From Petaurus breviceps papuanus (taxonomy: Eukaryota; Chordata; Mammalia; Diprotodontia; Petauridae): DNA of 64,000 nucleotides. Where the stretch lies: the NCBI GenBank assembly GCA_028583685.1, contig JAMXIF010001119.1:1904794-1968793 (forward strand). Direction: 5' to 3'. Position 1 is the stretch's first letter; every line of letters begins with the position of its first letter. Shown here piece after piece: positions 30,218 through 40,489 of the stretch. The position numbers and the translations under genes are program-made. The notes under the pieces are model-generated. The model was not told the origin of the DNA. It made no database searches and saw nothing but the letters and a program-made list of their open reading frames with translations.

Positions 30218-30390
30218 GAAATCCTAATATCCTAGAATAGTGATGAAAGGAAAATTAGAGATGAATGAATCCACTCTTTGCCATCTTACAAATGAGGAAA
30301 CTGAGGTCCAAAGAAATGAATTACTTTTCTCAGGGTCATATAACAGTGTCAGAGTTGGGATTTGACCCCAGGTCTTGCCAATTACCAAAT
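30218..30390 (-). mobile_element. CORE-SINE
   Basis: AATCCTAATATCCTAGAATA, ACAAATGAGGAAACTGAGGT and GGATTTGACCCCAGGTCTTG. Confidence 0.78.
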
Positions 30391-31084
30391 TCATGTCTTT
30401 CCATCTTTGCCTGAGGAATTGGGGAGATGAGGGGCCATAATATCCCATAATCCTAAATCCCCATGATATTTCTTGACAGATGTTCTCAACAGTAGGATGT
30501 GTTGCTGACCCATTCCCTTTTGCCCAGTGTCATTAGATATCTTATAACTGAAGTCTCCACAATCTCTCCCCTTGAAATATAGCATGATGAGCAAGAAGGG
30601 CCAGCCAACCTTCTATTTATAACCCAAATTTCAAGTCAATAGGACACCATTGTTATTCCTCTCAGGTGCAAATTTAAGCAACAAAATGGTTGAGGGGACT
30701 TGAACTGCAATTCAACTTTGTGTAATTCTTATAAATGCATCACATCCACTCAGACATTAACAGAAGAAGAAAAAAAGAACAAATTGTTTTTCTTTTACAG
30801 AGGTTGGTGGTTCATAACCCTTTATTCACCAATTGTCTTCTACCTTTCCTTTTAGCTTCTGGCTAAAATCCTACATTTTCCTCAGTAGCTCTTTCTCACC
30901 TTGGAGTTCAATGGACACATTAATAGAGAGTTTAAAAAAATCATATTTTAGAGACTCAGTATTATTATAACCAGATGAATAGTGTAGGAATATGACCGCT
31001 CTGATTGTTAGTAGAGGAAGTTAAAGGAATTACTTTAAATCAAGCAGAACAATGAGAGGTAAGAGTCAGCTTCCAAGGCTGAAA
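30391..31084. other. no recognised feature
   Basis: AT-rich; A runs at about 30767-30775. No repeat or exon recognised. Confidence 0.4.
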
Positions 31085-31285
31085 TGTCAAGATTATAGGA
31101 TCACATATGGAGAATTGGAAGGGACCTCAGAGGTTATCTAGTCCAACTCTATCGTTTTACAGAATTAATGCTTAAAGAAACTAAAGCCCAGAGAGGGGAA
31201 GTGATCTGCTGAAGGCTGCAGTGGCAAGTGGCAGAGCCAGGCCTCCTTTACCTCAAATCCAGGATTGCTTCCACTGCAGGCTAAA
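31085..31285 (-). mobile_element. CORE-SINE
   Basis: TATAGGATCACATATGGAGA, ATTGGAAGGGACCTCAGAGG, TTATCTAGTCCAACTCTATC, AAGCCCAGAGAGGGGAAGTG and AAGTGGCAGAGCCAGG. Confidence 0.83.
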
Positions 31286-31365
31286 GGAAAGGGTGAGAAA
31301 GTGGGTTTCAAAAGCACTGAGATCCATGTGATTTTGCCAACCTAAGTTCATTGGCTAGAATTCGT

Positions 31366-31610
31366 GTCAGCTAGGTGGCATGGTGCATTTAGTGCCAGAC
31401 CTGGAGTTAGGAAGACCTGAATTCAGATCTAGCCTCAGATGTTTACTAGCTGCGTGACATTGGACAAGTCCTTTAACTGCTTACCTCAGTTTCCTCATTT
31501 GCAAATGGGCTGGAGAAGGAAAGGGGAAATACTCTAGTGACTTTGCCAAGCAAACCCCAAATGGGGTCATGAAGAGTCAGACATGACTGAAATGATAGAA
31601 CAAGAGTTTG
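31366..31610 (+). mobile_element. SINE-B copy
   Basis: GTCAGCTAGGTGGCATGGTG to CAAATGGGGTCATGAAGAGT, CAGACATGACTGAAATG; complete head and RTE-like tail. Confidence 0.92.
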
Positions 31611-31621
31611 AGAGCTAATTT

Positions 31622-31800
31622 AATCTCTAGGATGGGGCAAGGTGGAGTAGCTAGAGAACCAGCCTTGGAGCACTGGATTCCAATCTTGCCTCTAATGCTA
31701 TAGTCACAATGTCACCATGGCCAAGTTACTTAAGCTCTCTGTACCCCCAGACAATTCTCTAAGACTATAAATTATGCATAGTTGCTGATCTGTATTCTCA
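31622..31800 (+). mobile_element. CORE-SINE with variant tail
   Basis: GGTGGAGTAGCTAGAGAACC, TGGCCAAGTTACTTAAGCTC, then CCCCAGACAATTCTCTAAGA and CTATAAATTATGCATAGTTG, the variant tail described for 28.3 kb. Confidence 0.7.
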
Positions 31801-31955
31801 TCAAGGGACCGACTTGAGAATCAAAAGACCTTAGCTTAACCCTGGGGCAATCTTCAGCAAGTCCCTCAGTTTCTGTGGGCTTCAGATGATCCCTCTATAA
31901 AATCATAGGGCAAGCTGAGAAGAACTCTAAATCCATGATCTTTATCATCCTGAAA
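31801..31955 (+). mobile_element. CORE-SINE
   Basis: CGACTTGAGAATCAAAAGAC, AATCTTCAGCAAGTCCCTCA and GATGATCCCTCTATAAAATC, lying against the preceding copy. Confidence 0.65.
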
Positions 31956-32221
31956 GTAGCAGGGCAGCTAGGAGAAAATGAAGATCTAAGAAAGAATGAG
32001 ACCTAAATGAAGATGGCACCAGCCAATATGGAGGTAGAGAAACTAAGCAAGGCTGAAGTCCTTGTACCAGCGTATGCACCAAGGACCAGGATTTGCCCAT
32101 ATAACCTTTGCATCATTGTAACTTTTCCCTTTGATATGTTATTGTAAGTCCTGTGTAAACCTTGGTAATACTTAGTGGTAAAAACCTTCAAAAACCCTAG
32201 AGTTGTGTGTTATTGGTGATC
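31956..32221. other. unassigned; LTR-like appearance
   Basis: Repeat-free by my reading. GCCCATATAACCTTTGCATC and AAAACCCTAGAGTTGTGTGT look like parts of an LTR, but no paired end or TSD supports this. Confidence 0.25.
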
Positions 32222-32634
32222 AGGGCAACCAGGTAGTGCAGTGAATATAGTGCCAGGTGTTGGACTGGGTTCAAATCTGGTCTCAGACACTTATTAGCTG
32301 TGTGACCCTGGGCAAGTCACTTAACCCTGTTTGCCTCAGTCTCTTCATTTGTAAAATGTACTAGAGAAGGAAATGGTAAAGCTTTCCAGTATCTTTGCCA
32401 AGAAAACCCCAGGTGGGGGCAGCTAGGTGGCACAGTGAATAGAGCACCGACCCTGAAGTCAGGAGGACCTGAGTTCAAATACAGCCTCAGACACTTGACC
32501 CTGAACTAGTTGTGTGACTTTGGGAAAGTTACTTAACCCCAATTGCCTTGCCTTCCCCCTTCCAAAAAAAGAAAAAAAAAACCAGATGGATTCACAAAGA
32601 CTTGGACCTGACTGAAAACAATTGAACAACAACA
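32222..32634 (+). mobile_element. SINE-B copy split by SINE-A
   Basis: CAGGGCAACCAGGTAGTGCA, TGAATATAGTGCCAGGTGTT ... TTTGCCAAGAAAACCCCAGG, then after the insertion GGATTCACAAAGACTTGGAC and AATTGAACAACAACA. Confidence 0.9.
32416..32580 (+). mobile_element. SINE-A copy inside SINE-B tail
   Basis: GGGGCAGCTAGGTGGCACAG, GAGCACCGACCCTGAAGTCA, CCCAATTGCCTTGCCTTCCC and an A-rich end. Confidence 0.93.
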
Positions 32635-32829
32635 CTGGGGAAGAAGGAAAGGGCAAAGACGTCTCCCCTCCCCTCCAAGTCAAGAGAGTTTCTAGTCTAG
32701 TAAGAGGTGGCAGGTGTGCTAGAAACCAGCTGGGACCATTAGCGAACCAAATTCTAGGATTTCCTGCTGGAAGGGAAAAATGACTCCATAGTGTCAGAAA
32801 TGGCTTCCCCCCCGCCAAGGACATAAAAT

Positions 32830-32995
32830 CATAGTCCCTTAACACTGGTGAGGACCTTTAAATTTATCTAATCCAAACACTGCATTTATAAATGAAGAAA
32901 CAGAGGCCCAGAGAAGTTGTGAGATTCCTTCAAGTTATACAGCTAATTGGTGAGAGTCTATATAAAACCTAAGGTCACTTGACTGTCAGATTGAT
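32830..32995 (-). mobile_element. CORE-SINE
   Basis: ATCATAGTCCCTTAACACTG, AGAAACAGAGGCCCAGAGAA and TTATACAGCTAATTGGTGAG. Confidence 0.72.
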
Positions 32996-33039
32996 TGACT
33001 GAAGGAGAAGGAATAAGTGACCTAATGCATATCTGAATT

Positions 33040-33215
33040 GACATGGGCAGCCTGTATTCAGAAGACCAAGTTCAAATCCTGTGTGACCTTGGGCAAGTCA
33101 TTTAACTTCTCTGAGACTCAGTTTCCTAATCTGTAAAATTAGGAAGTGGGACCAGATGGCTTCTGAAGTCTGTTCCAGCTCTAGAATATATCTGATATAT
33201 TTGGACTAAATCCAG
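33040..33215 (+). mobile_element. CORE-SINE
   Basis: AGTTCAAATCCTGTGTGACC, TTGGGCAAGTCATTTAACTT, CAGTTTCCTAATCTGTAAAA and GGACCAGATGGCTTCTGAAG. Confidence 0.8.
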
Positions 33216-34829
33216 CAAGCACTTTTAGAAGACCTTCATAGGCAGGTCCTGGGATTGAGAATCTTTAACTTTGGTACCGCTATATCCAAGCAACATCTTT
33301 CTCATTGGCAAGAGAAGGAATGCTTACTTACAACTTTATACCACAGTCCTAAAACAGAAATAATACAGTAAGTAGCAAACTTCTTTAACTCATCTAAATA
33401 ATCCATCAATAGAATTTCTACCTACTGTTTCCTGAAGCAATTACAATTAGGCCTGTGGAAAATGGAACCTCTCCATTGCTTCCTTTGGAATATGTAATAA
33501 TGCATAATCACCCAGGCTATTTGAGCTTTGGATTCATAGGAGCAGAGCAAAGCAAAGCTTTGTTTCTACCTCCAATGAGAACAGTGTTGTTTGGACTTGG
33601 AGCCTGCAAAATCTTGGTTGGAACTTGATAACGCATGCAGGCCATCAACTCATCCCCAGGGCACTTTATGCCCCTGGGGACTTTCAAGTACCATAGGTTT
33701 AATCCTGTTACTTGGTTACCATAATTCTCCATTCTTTCTCTGCTCTATTGGCTATGCTGCCACATCTAAACCATATAGAGGGGCCTATGGTATCTAGGAC
33801 AGAGAGATAACTGGAAATGTGCCTGTAAAGGAAACAGGGTGGATAGATGGGACCCAGAAAAGAGATGGAAAAGTGATAGGTAAAAATCTGTCAATCAGCA
33901 CTTATTAATCTCCTGTGTGTGCCCAGGTACTGTGCTTGGTTCTGAGGATGTCAAACTTCCTCCAGAGAAAAAGGCAGTCTGAGACTGGGCATTGCATTCT
34001 GGGGAAACTCGAACACTTTGAGAGGAGCAGACCCAGCAATTTTCGGGGGCCACGGATAAGCAACTACACCAAAGTGGACCTCAGAGGAGAGCAAAGGTCA
34101 TATAAAGTGAGTAACCTGAAATAGCTACAGACTGTGACAAGGTACAGAGAAAATCACAGACAACATTGAAAAGTTTCCTGTTTCTTCTTCCCCTTCCCTA
34201 TGACAAAGTCGATCTTCTGGGAATCTAGCTTAAGTAAAAGCCATGTCTTCTGACCCCATAACCTTTCAACCAATAGACATTTCAGGGAGGTTCATCCTCC
34301 AACCAGCTAAAGCATGTGCTACCATTGTGCCCCGTGGATGTCTAATAAGATGATAACAGCTTCAGTCACTTATCTCAAGAAAAAGAGACATATTCTTCCT
34401 ATGTGTAAAACAAAAATGAAACCACTTACCTTAGTTATGGCCAGATTGGAGACAAAATAAAACTATATGAGTCAACATCATAGTCAGTTACTATCAGCCT
34501 GAAATCAGGCAGGGGGCCAACAGCAAAAGCTGTGTCTGAGTTCCAGAAATATAGGTCAGAGGTGTTTGAATACTGGGGTCCAAAGGAGTATAAGAGACAA
34601 ACATGGTCTAAGAAGGTCTGGCAAGAGTTCTAGTAACTGGGTATTCAAATGGGTTTGAATTTGTACAAATGGTATACCTCCCAAATTGACTAAATTGGCA
34701 CAAAAACTGAATCTTATGACCCTGAGTTCTGGAGTTAGACCCGTCCCCCTTAATCTTATAAGAGAGATTCAAGTAAGGACAGCTCCTCATTGAGGCAAGC
34801 ACTTTCTGGATTGAAACCAGCTAAAATTG
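33216..34829. other. long unassigned stretch
   Basis: About 1.6 kb with only a short L2 terminus (33885-33955) recognised. There are no good splice-flanked exons; short frames such as 33591-33797 carry no family motif. It is one of the largest unexplained segments of the window. Confidence 0.4.
33885..33955 (-). mobile_element. L2 LINE terminus
   Basis: AATCAGCACTTATTAATCTC and CAGGTACTGTGCTTGGTTCT; short reverse L2 end. Confidence 0.5.
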
Positions 34830-35365
34830 TGGGACAATGAACAAAATATAAGGGAGTTTTAAATCTGGGGTATAGCCAGATGTGTGCTGGCAAATGTTTA
34901 ACAACCAGCTATCTTGGGGGAGGCAGGGGGTACAGTTGGCACACCATTAAGTTTAATCTGGATCATTAACTTTTTCTGCATCACTTTCTGAAGGTTAGAG
35001 CAGAAATGCCAAACACCCAGGCAAAAGGCTGTATTCACTCTACAATACTCCAAGTGTAGTCCAAACAAGATTAAAATGTAATCGTCAATGAAGTCACTGC
35101 ACTTATTTTTTAACAAAATAAATTTAAAAATAATAGAACAATAATATTAATGCATGGCTTCCTAACTCACTATACACCCCACGGTAATCCTAGTATATGG
35201 CCTGGTTGTCTTTGAGTTCCACATCGCTGGTTTAGACAATTGACGAAATAATGTATCAGGCTGTGATTTGTGGTGTTTGTCAGATCCTGAGGTGTAAAGG
35301 CTCACACTGAAAATTTAACAATTAGCTTTAAACGCTCAAGCTGGCCCCTGCACACACTGACCTAA
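34830..35365 (+). mobile_element. old nonautonomous DNA-transposon-like repeat, copy 1
   Basis: GGCAAATGTTTAACAACCAG, TTAAGTTTAATCTGGATCAT, TTAACTTTTTCTGCATCACT and, at the end, CACACTGAAAATTTAACAAT and CAAGCTGGCCCCTGCACACA. The same blocks in the same order occur at 62.06-62.49 kb. I recall this family as widespread in mammals but cannot give a name. Confidence 0.5.
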
Positions 35366-35449
35366 GGACCAGTCTCTCTACTCATATGCATCAGGAGAAA
35401 AAAAAAGGTTTATAGGACATCTGATACCATTTCCTATTATCTCAAATTC

Positions 35450-35640
35450 AAGTCAAGTCAACACACATTAATTAAATACCTATCATATGCCAAGCATTGG
35501 GAATACATCAAAGCCAGTCCCTGCTCTTAAGGGACTCTTGGTCTAACGGTGGAGACAATATTGGAACAACTATATATAAACAAAATATACGCAGTATACG
35601 TTGGAGATCACCTCAGACGGAAGGCACTAGCATCTTCCTG
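35450..35640 (-). mobile_element. L2 LINE 3' end
   Basis: AAGTCAACACACATTAATTA, TATGCCAAGCATTGGGAATA, CCAGTCCCTGCTCTTAAGGG and GGAAGGCACTAGCATCTTCC. Confidence 0.7.
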
Positions 35641-35764
35641 GTTGTCATCCAATTCCTTCTTTGATCTTTTAAAAAAGATCTTTTAAAATGATCTTTGATC
35701 TTTTTTTCTCAGCCTCTTCATGCCAATCAATTAGTATCTGCTAAGTGCAATTGTGAACTCAGCC

Positions 35765-35847
35765 CTGTGCTGGGTCCTATGGTGGGTCCTGTGCTGGGTC
35801 CTGTGCTGGGGTTCTGTGCTGGGTTCTGTGCTGGGTTCTGTGCTGGG
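35765..35847. repeat. 12-bp minisatellite, about 7 units
   Basis: Tandem CTGTGCTGGGTC/CTGTGCTGGGTT units with one 13-base unit. The Thr/Glu/Pro/Ser frame on the minus strand is this repeat in translation. Confidence 0.95.
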
Positions 35848-36064
35848 AGCAGGAGAGGAAGTAGGATCTGACACTGGATGGTAGCAGTGGGTATGGAAGG
35901 GAAGAATAGTCGAGGGGTAACTGATCAGGCGGGGGAGCTGGTAAGTGAAAAAGGGTGAAGGGGAGGGATGAGTCAAAGGCCACAGAAAGTCTGAACCTTC
36001 GTGGACACTGCTACTCCACAGTCTCTTTATTCATCTCCTGCTGATGCTGCTACTCATAACAACT

Positions 36065-36177
36065 GGGAAATTGGGAGAATCATAACAGCTCAACACATAC
36101 AATGTTCTAAGGTTTCACAAGGTGACTTACATACATTGTCTTGTTTGAGCCTCATAACAACTCTTTGGGATAGATGC
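36065..36177 (-). mobile_element. CORE-SINE tail fragment
   Basis: AATCATAACAGCTCAACACA, TACATACATTGTCTTGTTTG and AGCCTCATAACAACTCTTTG, the reverse of a MIR/THER long tail; a SINE-B follows. Confidence 0.6.
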
Positions 36178-36294
36178 TGTTGCTGATCAGTTGTATCCAA
36201 CTCTTTGTGACCCCTCCACACCCCTTTTTGGGATATTCTTGGCAAAGATAGTAGAGTGGTTTGCCATTTTTTTCTTTTTTAAAAATTTATTAAT

Positions 36295-36998
36295 GGGGCA
36301 GTGTAGCAGCAAGCACTCTGGAGTCCCTAGGGTGGCTGCTCACACAGGTTCTTAGATCTGCTTTGTTAAAGGAAAGCAACTCAAAATGGGTTAACAAGCT
36401 TACTTTAATCAGTCAGATATATATCGTTTACCTTGTTCAGGGGAAAAAGGTCAGCACCCCGAACTTCAAAGTATACAGGCAGAATTATCAAGACAGAAAC
36501 AGATCAAGTAGACAGCTTTCCAAACTGTCCAGACATTACATCCATACCCAGTCAACATCTGGGTTTCCACACCTGGGTTTTTCAAAGCCGGGGGACTCTC
36601 AACAACGGCTTCCCAGAATTCAGATCAAATCACAGAACACTTCTCAAAGTGAGTCCCAAAACAAAGCTACACATCAGGGCTTATATAGCCTTCTCCTGGC
36701 TCAGAGAATGTAACAACCTTTTGGACCCACTGGCCAATCAAAAAGTATCTACTGAAAAACAAGCCTCCCACCCTAGGCTTCAGGTGCACTTTAGCCTAGG
36801 GGCAGGGAAGATCTTCCAAATTTGCATTCCCATTACAGGCAGCTAGGTGGTATAGTGAATAGAGCATCAGCCCTGGAGTCAGGAGGACCTGAGTTCAAAT
36901 CCAGCCTCAGACACTTAACACACACACAAAAAGAAACCTAGCCATGTGACCTTGGGCAAGTCACTTAACCCCAACTACCCTCCAAAAAGCAAAAAAAA
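36295..36998 (+). mobile_element. SINE-A copy split by a solo LTR
   Basis: Only GGGGCAG (36295-36301) lies left of the LTR; right of it the SINE continues GGCAGCTAGGTGGTATAGTG, GAGTTCAAATCCAGCCTCAG to TAACCCCAACTACCCTCC and an A run. Confidence 0.92.
36302..36837 (-). mobile_element. solo LTR, family 1, copy 1 (fossil ERV)
   Basis: 536 bp, TG at one end and CA at the other, flanked by a perfect 5-bp TSD GGCAG (36297-36301 and 36838-36842). Read on the minus strand it has a TATA-like CTATATAAGCC in the U3 position and an ATTAAA-type signal further on, so its orientation is minus. No internal retroviral sequence adjoins it: it is a solo LTR left by LTR-LTR recombination. It is the youngest layer of the local nest. 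Confidence 0.9.
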
Positions 36999-37386
36999 AA
37001 TTATTTATTTACTTTTAGTTTACAATGTTCAGTTCCATAATCCATTGAGTTTCAAATTTTCTCCCCTTCCCTCTCCTCACTCTCCACCACCCATGGAGGC
37101 ATGCAGTCATATACAGGTTCTACAAATACCTTCACATTAAATATTAGTCAGGTTATAAAGAAGGATTATCACCAATGGAGTGAACAATGAGAAAGAAGGA
37201 ACATAACAAAACAAAATACAAAATACCATTTTCTTCTCCAGTTCATTTTCCAGGTGAGGAAACTGAGGATAACAGGATTAAATGACTTACCCAGGGTCAC
37301 ACAGTTAGTGTCTGAGGCCAGATTTGAACCCAGTCCAAGACTTAGCACTCCATATACTACAACACCTTCCTGCCCTCATTAGCACC

Positions 37387-37909
37387 TGTAGCAGCAAGCA
37401 CCCCAGTGTCCCCAGGGTGGCTGCTCACACAGGTTCTTAGATCTGCTTTGATAAAGGAAAGCCACTCAAAATGGGTTAACAAGCTTACTTTAATCAGTCA
37501 AATATGTATCATTTACCTAGTTCAGGGGAAAAAGGTCAGCATCCCGAACTTCAGAATACACACACAGAATTATCAAGACAGAAACAGATCAAGTAGACAG
37601 TTTCCAAACTGTCCAACCGTTACATCCATACCAAATCAACATCTGGGTTTTTCAAAACTGAGGAGGGGCTCTGGACAACAGCTTCCCAGAATCCAGATCA
37701 AATCATAGAACACTTCTCAAAGTGAGCCCCAAAACAAAGCTACATATCAGGGCTTATATAGCCTTCTCCTGGCTCAGAGAATGTAACAACCTTACTGACT
37801 TACTGCCCAATCAAAAGTATCTACTGAAAAACAAGCCTCCCACCCCAGGCTCCAGGTGCACTTTAGCCTAGGGGCAGGGAAGATCTTTAAAATTTACATT
37901 CCCATTACA
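37387..37909 (-). mobile_element. solo LTR, family 1, copy 2 (fossil ERV)
   Basis: 523 bp, closely similar to the copy 550 bp to the left and in the same orientation. Own perfect 5-bp TSD GCACC (37382-37386 and 37910-37914), so it is a separate integration, not the other end of one provirus. Confidence 0.9.
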
Positions 37910-37914
37910 GCACC

Positions 37915-38160
37915 TTGGTGTGATTTATTTGCATCTTCCTTTAGACCACTCCCACAAAGCAAATTTTGAGAAGTGAGAATTCCAGAGCAAAGGAGAATTT
38001 CCTAGAGGATCAGAGTCCTTGGTTTGCCAAGGACAAACAGGGACTTTGAGTAAGGCACTAGATATCCAAAGGGAGCTGCTATGGAGGTAACCTAAGATGG
38101 GAGAGGGGCACAGAAAGGAAAGTTGGAAGGCACTGAAGACAAACTTCCCAACCTCACTGA
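37915..38160. other. no recognised feature
   Basis: Unassigned sequence between the LTR and the next CORE-SINE. Confidence 0.4.
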
Positions 38161-38164
38161 GTGC

Positions 38165-38350
38165 TAGACCAGTGAGGTGGAAAGACCATTGAATTCTTGG
38201 GGTCCTATCCTGGCTCTGCCACTTACTGTGTGTCTTTAAGTAAATCACTTTATCTCTTTCTATGAGCTTCAATTTCCTGATCTGTAAGCCGAAGGGGGAA
38301 TTAGATTAAATGATCTATAAGGGCACTTTCAATTCGAAAATACCATTCTA
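38165..38350 (+). mobile_element. CORE-SINE
   Basis: GACCATTGAATTCTTGGGGT, CCTGGCTCTGCCACTTACTG, TCAATTTCCTGATCTGTAAG and ATCTATAAGGGCACTTTCAA. Confidence 0.78.
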
Positions 38351-38748
38351 CTCCATCATTAGGTGATTGTTGTCAGAGTAGCTGGGAGCCAGGATGCAGA
38401 AAAACTTGGTCTTCTTCCATAGTCAGCTCATGTGTGTTTACAGGAACAACCATTATGATGTCTTAGTGATTTGTCCATAAGGTTTATTTGCAAAGAGGGC
38501 TGGGAATTTTACTAGAGGAGGCAATCTCCCTTGTTTGTTTGTTAAACAGCTTGTTTAAAAGCAGCAATAAAACAGAGAAACTACTTCCAGCTTATGCCAA
38601 AGTATGTTTCAACTTCAGCCTGGCCAGGGTTCCAGAGGTCTGAGTAGGAAAGTGATTACAACTGTCTTGGGGAAAGGGAATTCAAGATTAGAGAGGAAAA
38701 AGGGGGAAGATACAGAGAGATTCAGGGAAATACAGGGAGGGAGGGAGG

Positions 38749-38794
<46 letters not shown>

Positions 38795-39384
38795 TTGGCA
38801 GACACGGCCAAAAAATTTGACAAGATAGAGAAATCAATTTAGAGGCAGATACAAAGACTGCCATAGAGAACCATAAGTCACAGAAAACAAGCATATTTTC
38901 TTCACATGACTGGTGCCTTTTTCTCTTTTGTACACATCAATTGGGCACTTGGAAGGCCTAGGATAGAGTTGTACCTCTTAGGTATGGGGTATAGGGATTT
39001 ACCCCAGGACAGTGACATAAAGAGGGACTGTTTCCTAGGGGGTGGGTAACCTGCTTCCACCCCTGGAAGAATCCACTACCCACTATAGCCCATTTTTTCT
39101 TAGGTTTTGAGGTGTTATAGCCCCTTTTTATAGGGCAGTCTTCCCCTCCAACCTCAGCCCGGAGAGATGACAGTAAGACTACACCTCCCAGGACTATTGC
39201 ACTATGGTCCAACTATCTCTGCCCCTAGTTCTCTCTCTCCCACTTCCAAACCCCAGCCTGGACTTCTTGTTCCTAAGGTCATTTCCCTAATTCCCTTCTA
39301 AAAATCTCTGTCCTGTTTTTTTTGTAGGTTTTAATTGGATTAAAGTTCTCTTCAGATGCCTCATTCATGGTAGAGAGGTTACTA
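38351..39384. other. unassigned, with a purine tract at 38728-38795
   Basis: A (GGGA)n/(GA)n tract at 38728-38795 lies in otherwise unrecognised DNA. 38940-39310 is relatively GC-rich and pyrimidine-rich without a repeat call. Confidence 0.45.
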
Positions 39385-39870
39385 CAGAATCTGAATATGG
39401 GACCTTAGAGACAATCTAATCCAATCCATACCTGAAATAGAATCCTTTTCACCTCATACTCAACAAATTATTATCAGGCCTTTGTTTAAAGAGGTTCACT
39501 GAGTGGGAATGGGCAACTAGATGGCACAGGGGATATGGAGAATCATGCCTGGAGTCAGAAAGTCTCATTTTCCTGAGTTCAAATCTGGCCTTGGACACTT
39601 CCTAGTTGTGGGACCCTGAACAAGTCACTTAACCCTGTATGCCTCACTTTCCCTGTCTGTAAAATTAGCTGGAGAAGGAAATGGCAAACCACTCAAGTTC
39701 TTTGCCAGAAACAAAACAAAACATACAAAAAACCCCAGCACAAAAGTTCTAGAAGATGCATCACTACTGAACAATAAGAACATCAACAATTGGGAATCAA
39801 TTACCTCCCAAGTGGTAATGTGGGTAGATCTTATTGTTAGGAAATTTCTCCTCACAGAGAATCAGGGTGG
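39385..39870 (-). mobile_element. CR1-clade LINE (L3-like) end, split by SINE-B
   Basis: ACCTTAGAGACAATCTAATC, CCAATCCATACCTGAAATAG and TCAGGCCTTTGTTTAAAGAG; after the SINE, TCAATTACCTCCCAAGTGGT and TTGTTAGGAAATTTCTCCTC. Same segment as at 10.5-11.0 kb. Confidence 0.65.
39508..39785 (+). mobile_element. SINE-B copy inside CR1/L3
   Basis: GGGCAACTAGATGGCACAGG, GAGTTCAAATCTGGCCTTGG and GGAGAAGGAAATGGCAAACC; the last part of the tail is rearranged (AAACAAAACAAAACATAC). Confidence 0.85.
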
Positions 39871-40199
39871 AGGCCCAGGTTTTTACTTTACATGCTTTAG
39901 GGAGGAAGAAAGAAGTGGCTTCAGCTGCTGGTGTTTAGAAAAACTTGAGACTCCTACACAAACAATCAGAATGCAGAACCATCCCTTCCCTTGAGCCTTC
40001 ACACATACGTGATCCTCCCCAATCATCAAGACAATCAGGTAGCACTACTTCCCCTCCCACCTGGCTGTTCTACACCCTTACACATCATCATCCCTTGTGA
40101 TACCACTCTCAATATTCTCTAGTAACCTGATTCCAACTGGTTAAACCTGTTGGGGGAAGCAAGAGGTAGGAGAGAGTCCTTGGCTTGTAGAAATGTCTT

Positions 40200-40270
40200 T
40201 TCTATCATTGTCAAGCCAGCAAACATTTCTTAAGTTCTTAGTAAATACCAGGTACTATGTTAAGTGTTAA
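40200..40270 (-). mobile_element. L2 LINE terminus
   Basis: AGCCAGCAAACATTTCTTAA and ACCAGGTACTATGTTAAGTG. Confidence 0.5.
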
Positions 40271-40275
40271 AGGAG

Positions 40276-40480
40276 CAGAAGAGGATACTGGGAAGATGGC
40301 AGAGTGGGTCAGAAAATTCCAAGCTCTCAAGATTTTCCCTCACAGAAGAGATAAAATAGCACTTTAGGGCAAACAAAGTGCAGGTAAAAATAAATAAGAC
40401 TGGGGCACAGCACAGGTCTTCCTGGGACAGTTTGAGAAGATCAGAAGAAAAAAATCCCAGGACAAAGTTTGGTCCCTGTA
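40276..40480 (+). mobile_element. L1 5' UTR-like segment
   Basis: GGGAAGATGGCAGAGTGGGT, CCAAGCTCTCAAGATTTTCC and AGATAAAATAGCACTTTAGG recall the start of the L1 at 53.09 kb (AAGATGGCAGAGTAGAGGCA ... CTTTAAAATAACACTTCA). It is not followed by recognisable ORF1. Confidence 0.5.
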
Positions 40481-40489
40481 AAGAGTAAA

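Larger units (their letters stand above)
36277..37228 (-). mobile_element. L1 3' UTR inside SINE-B
   Basis: T-rich left end (36277-36290). The body resumes after the SINE-A at about 36999 with TTATTTATTTACTTTTAGTT, TACAATGTTCAGTTCC, GAGTTTCAAATTTTCTCCCC, CATGGAGGCATGCAGTCATA and TATAGTAAC-type AT-rich sequence. Confidence 0.8.
36178..37374 (-). mobile_element. SINE-B copy, outer layer of a four-deep nest
   Basis: Its RTE-like tail (TTGTATCCAACTCTTTGTGA, GTAGAGTGGTTTGCCATTTT) ends at about 36276 and the rest resumes at about 37229 (TTCTTCTCCAGTTCATTTTC, CAGGTGAGGAAACTGAGG, GGTCACACAGTTAGTGTCTG). Between them lie an L1 3' end, a SINE-A in that L1, and an LTR in that SINE-A. Confidence 0.85.

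Noticed and set aside
31956-32221. Possible LTR
   Set aside because: Suggestive words only; no TG..CA borders with a duplication and no second copy in the window.
35655-35705. Inverted GATCTTTTAAAAAAGATC repeats as a regulatory hairpin
   Set aside because: Short, AT-rich and next to an L2 end; no gene nearby to regulate.
35731-35983. Minus-strand ORFs with repeated STEP and QHRT motifs
   Set aside because: Two frames of one 12-bp minisatellite; the periodicity is that of the DNA repeat.
36302-37909. A short provirus with paired LTRs
   Set aside because: The two LTRs have different target duplications, and the DNA between them is SINE-A, L1 3' UTR and SINE-B, not retroviral.
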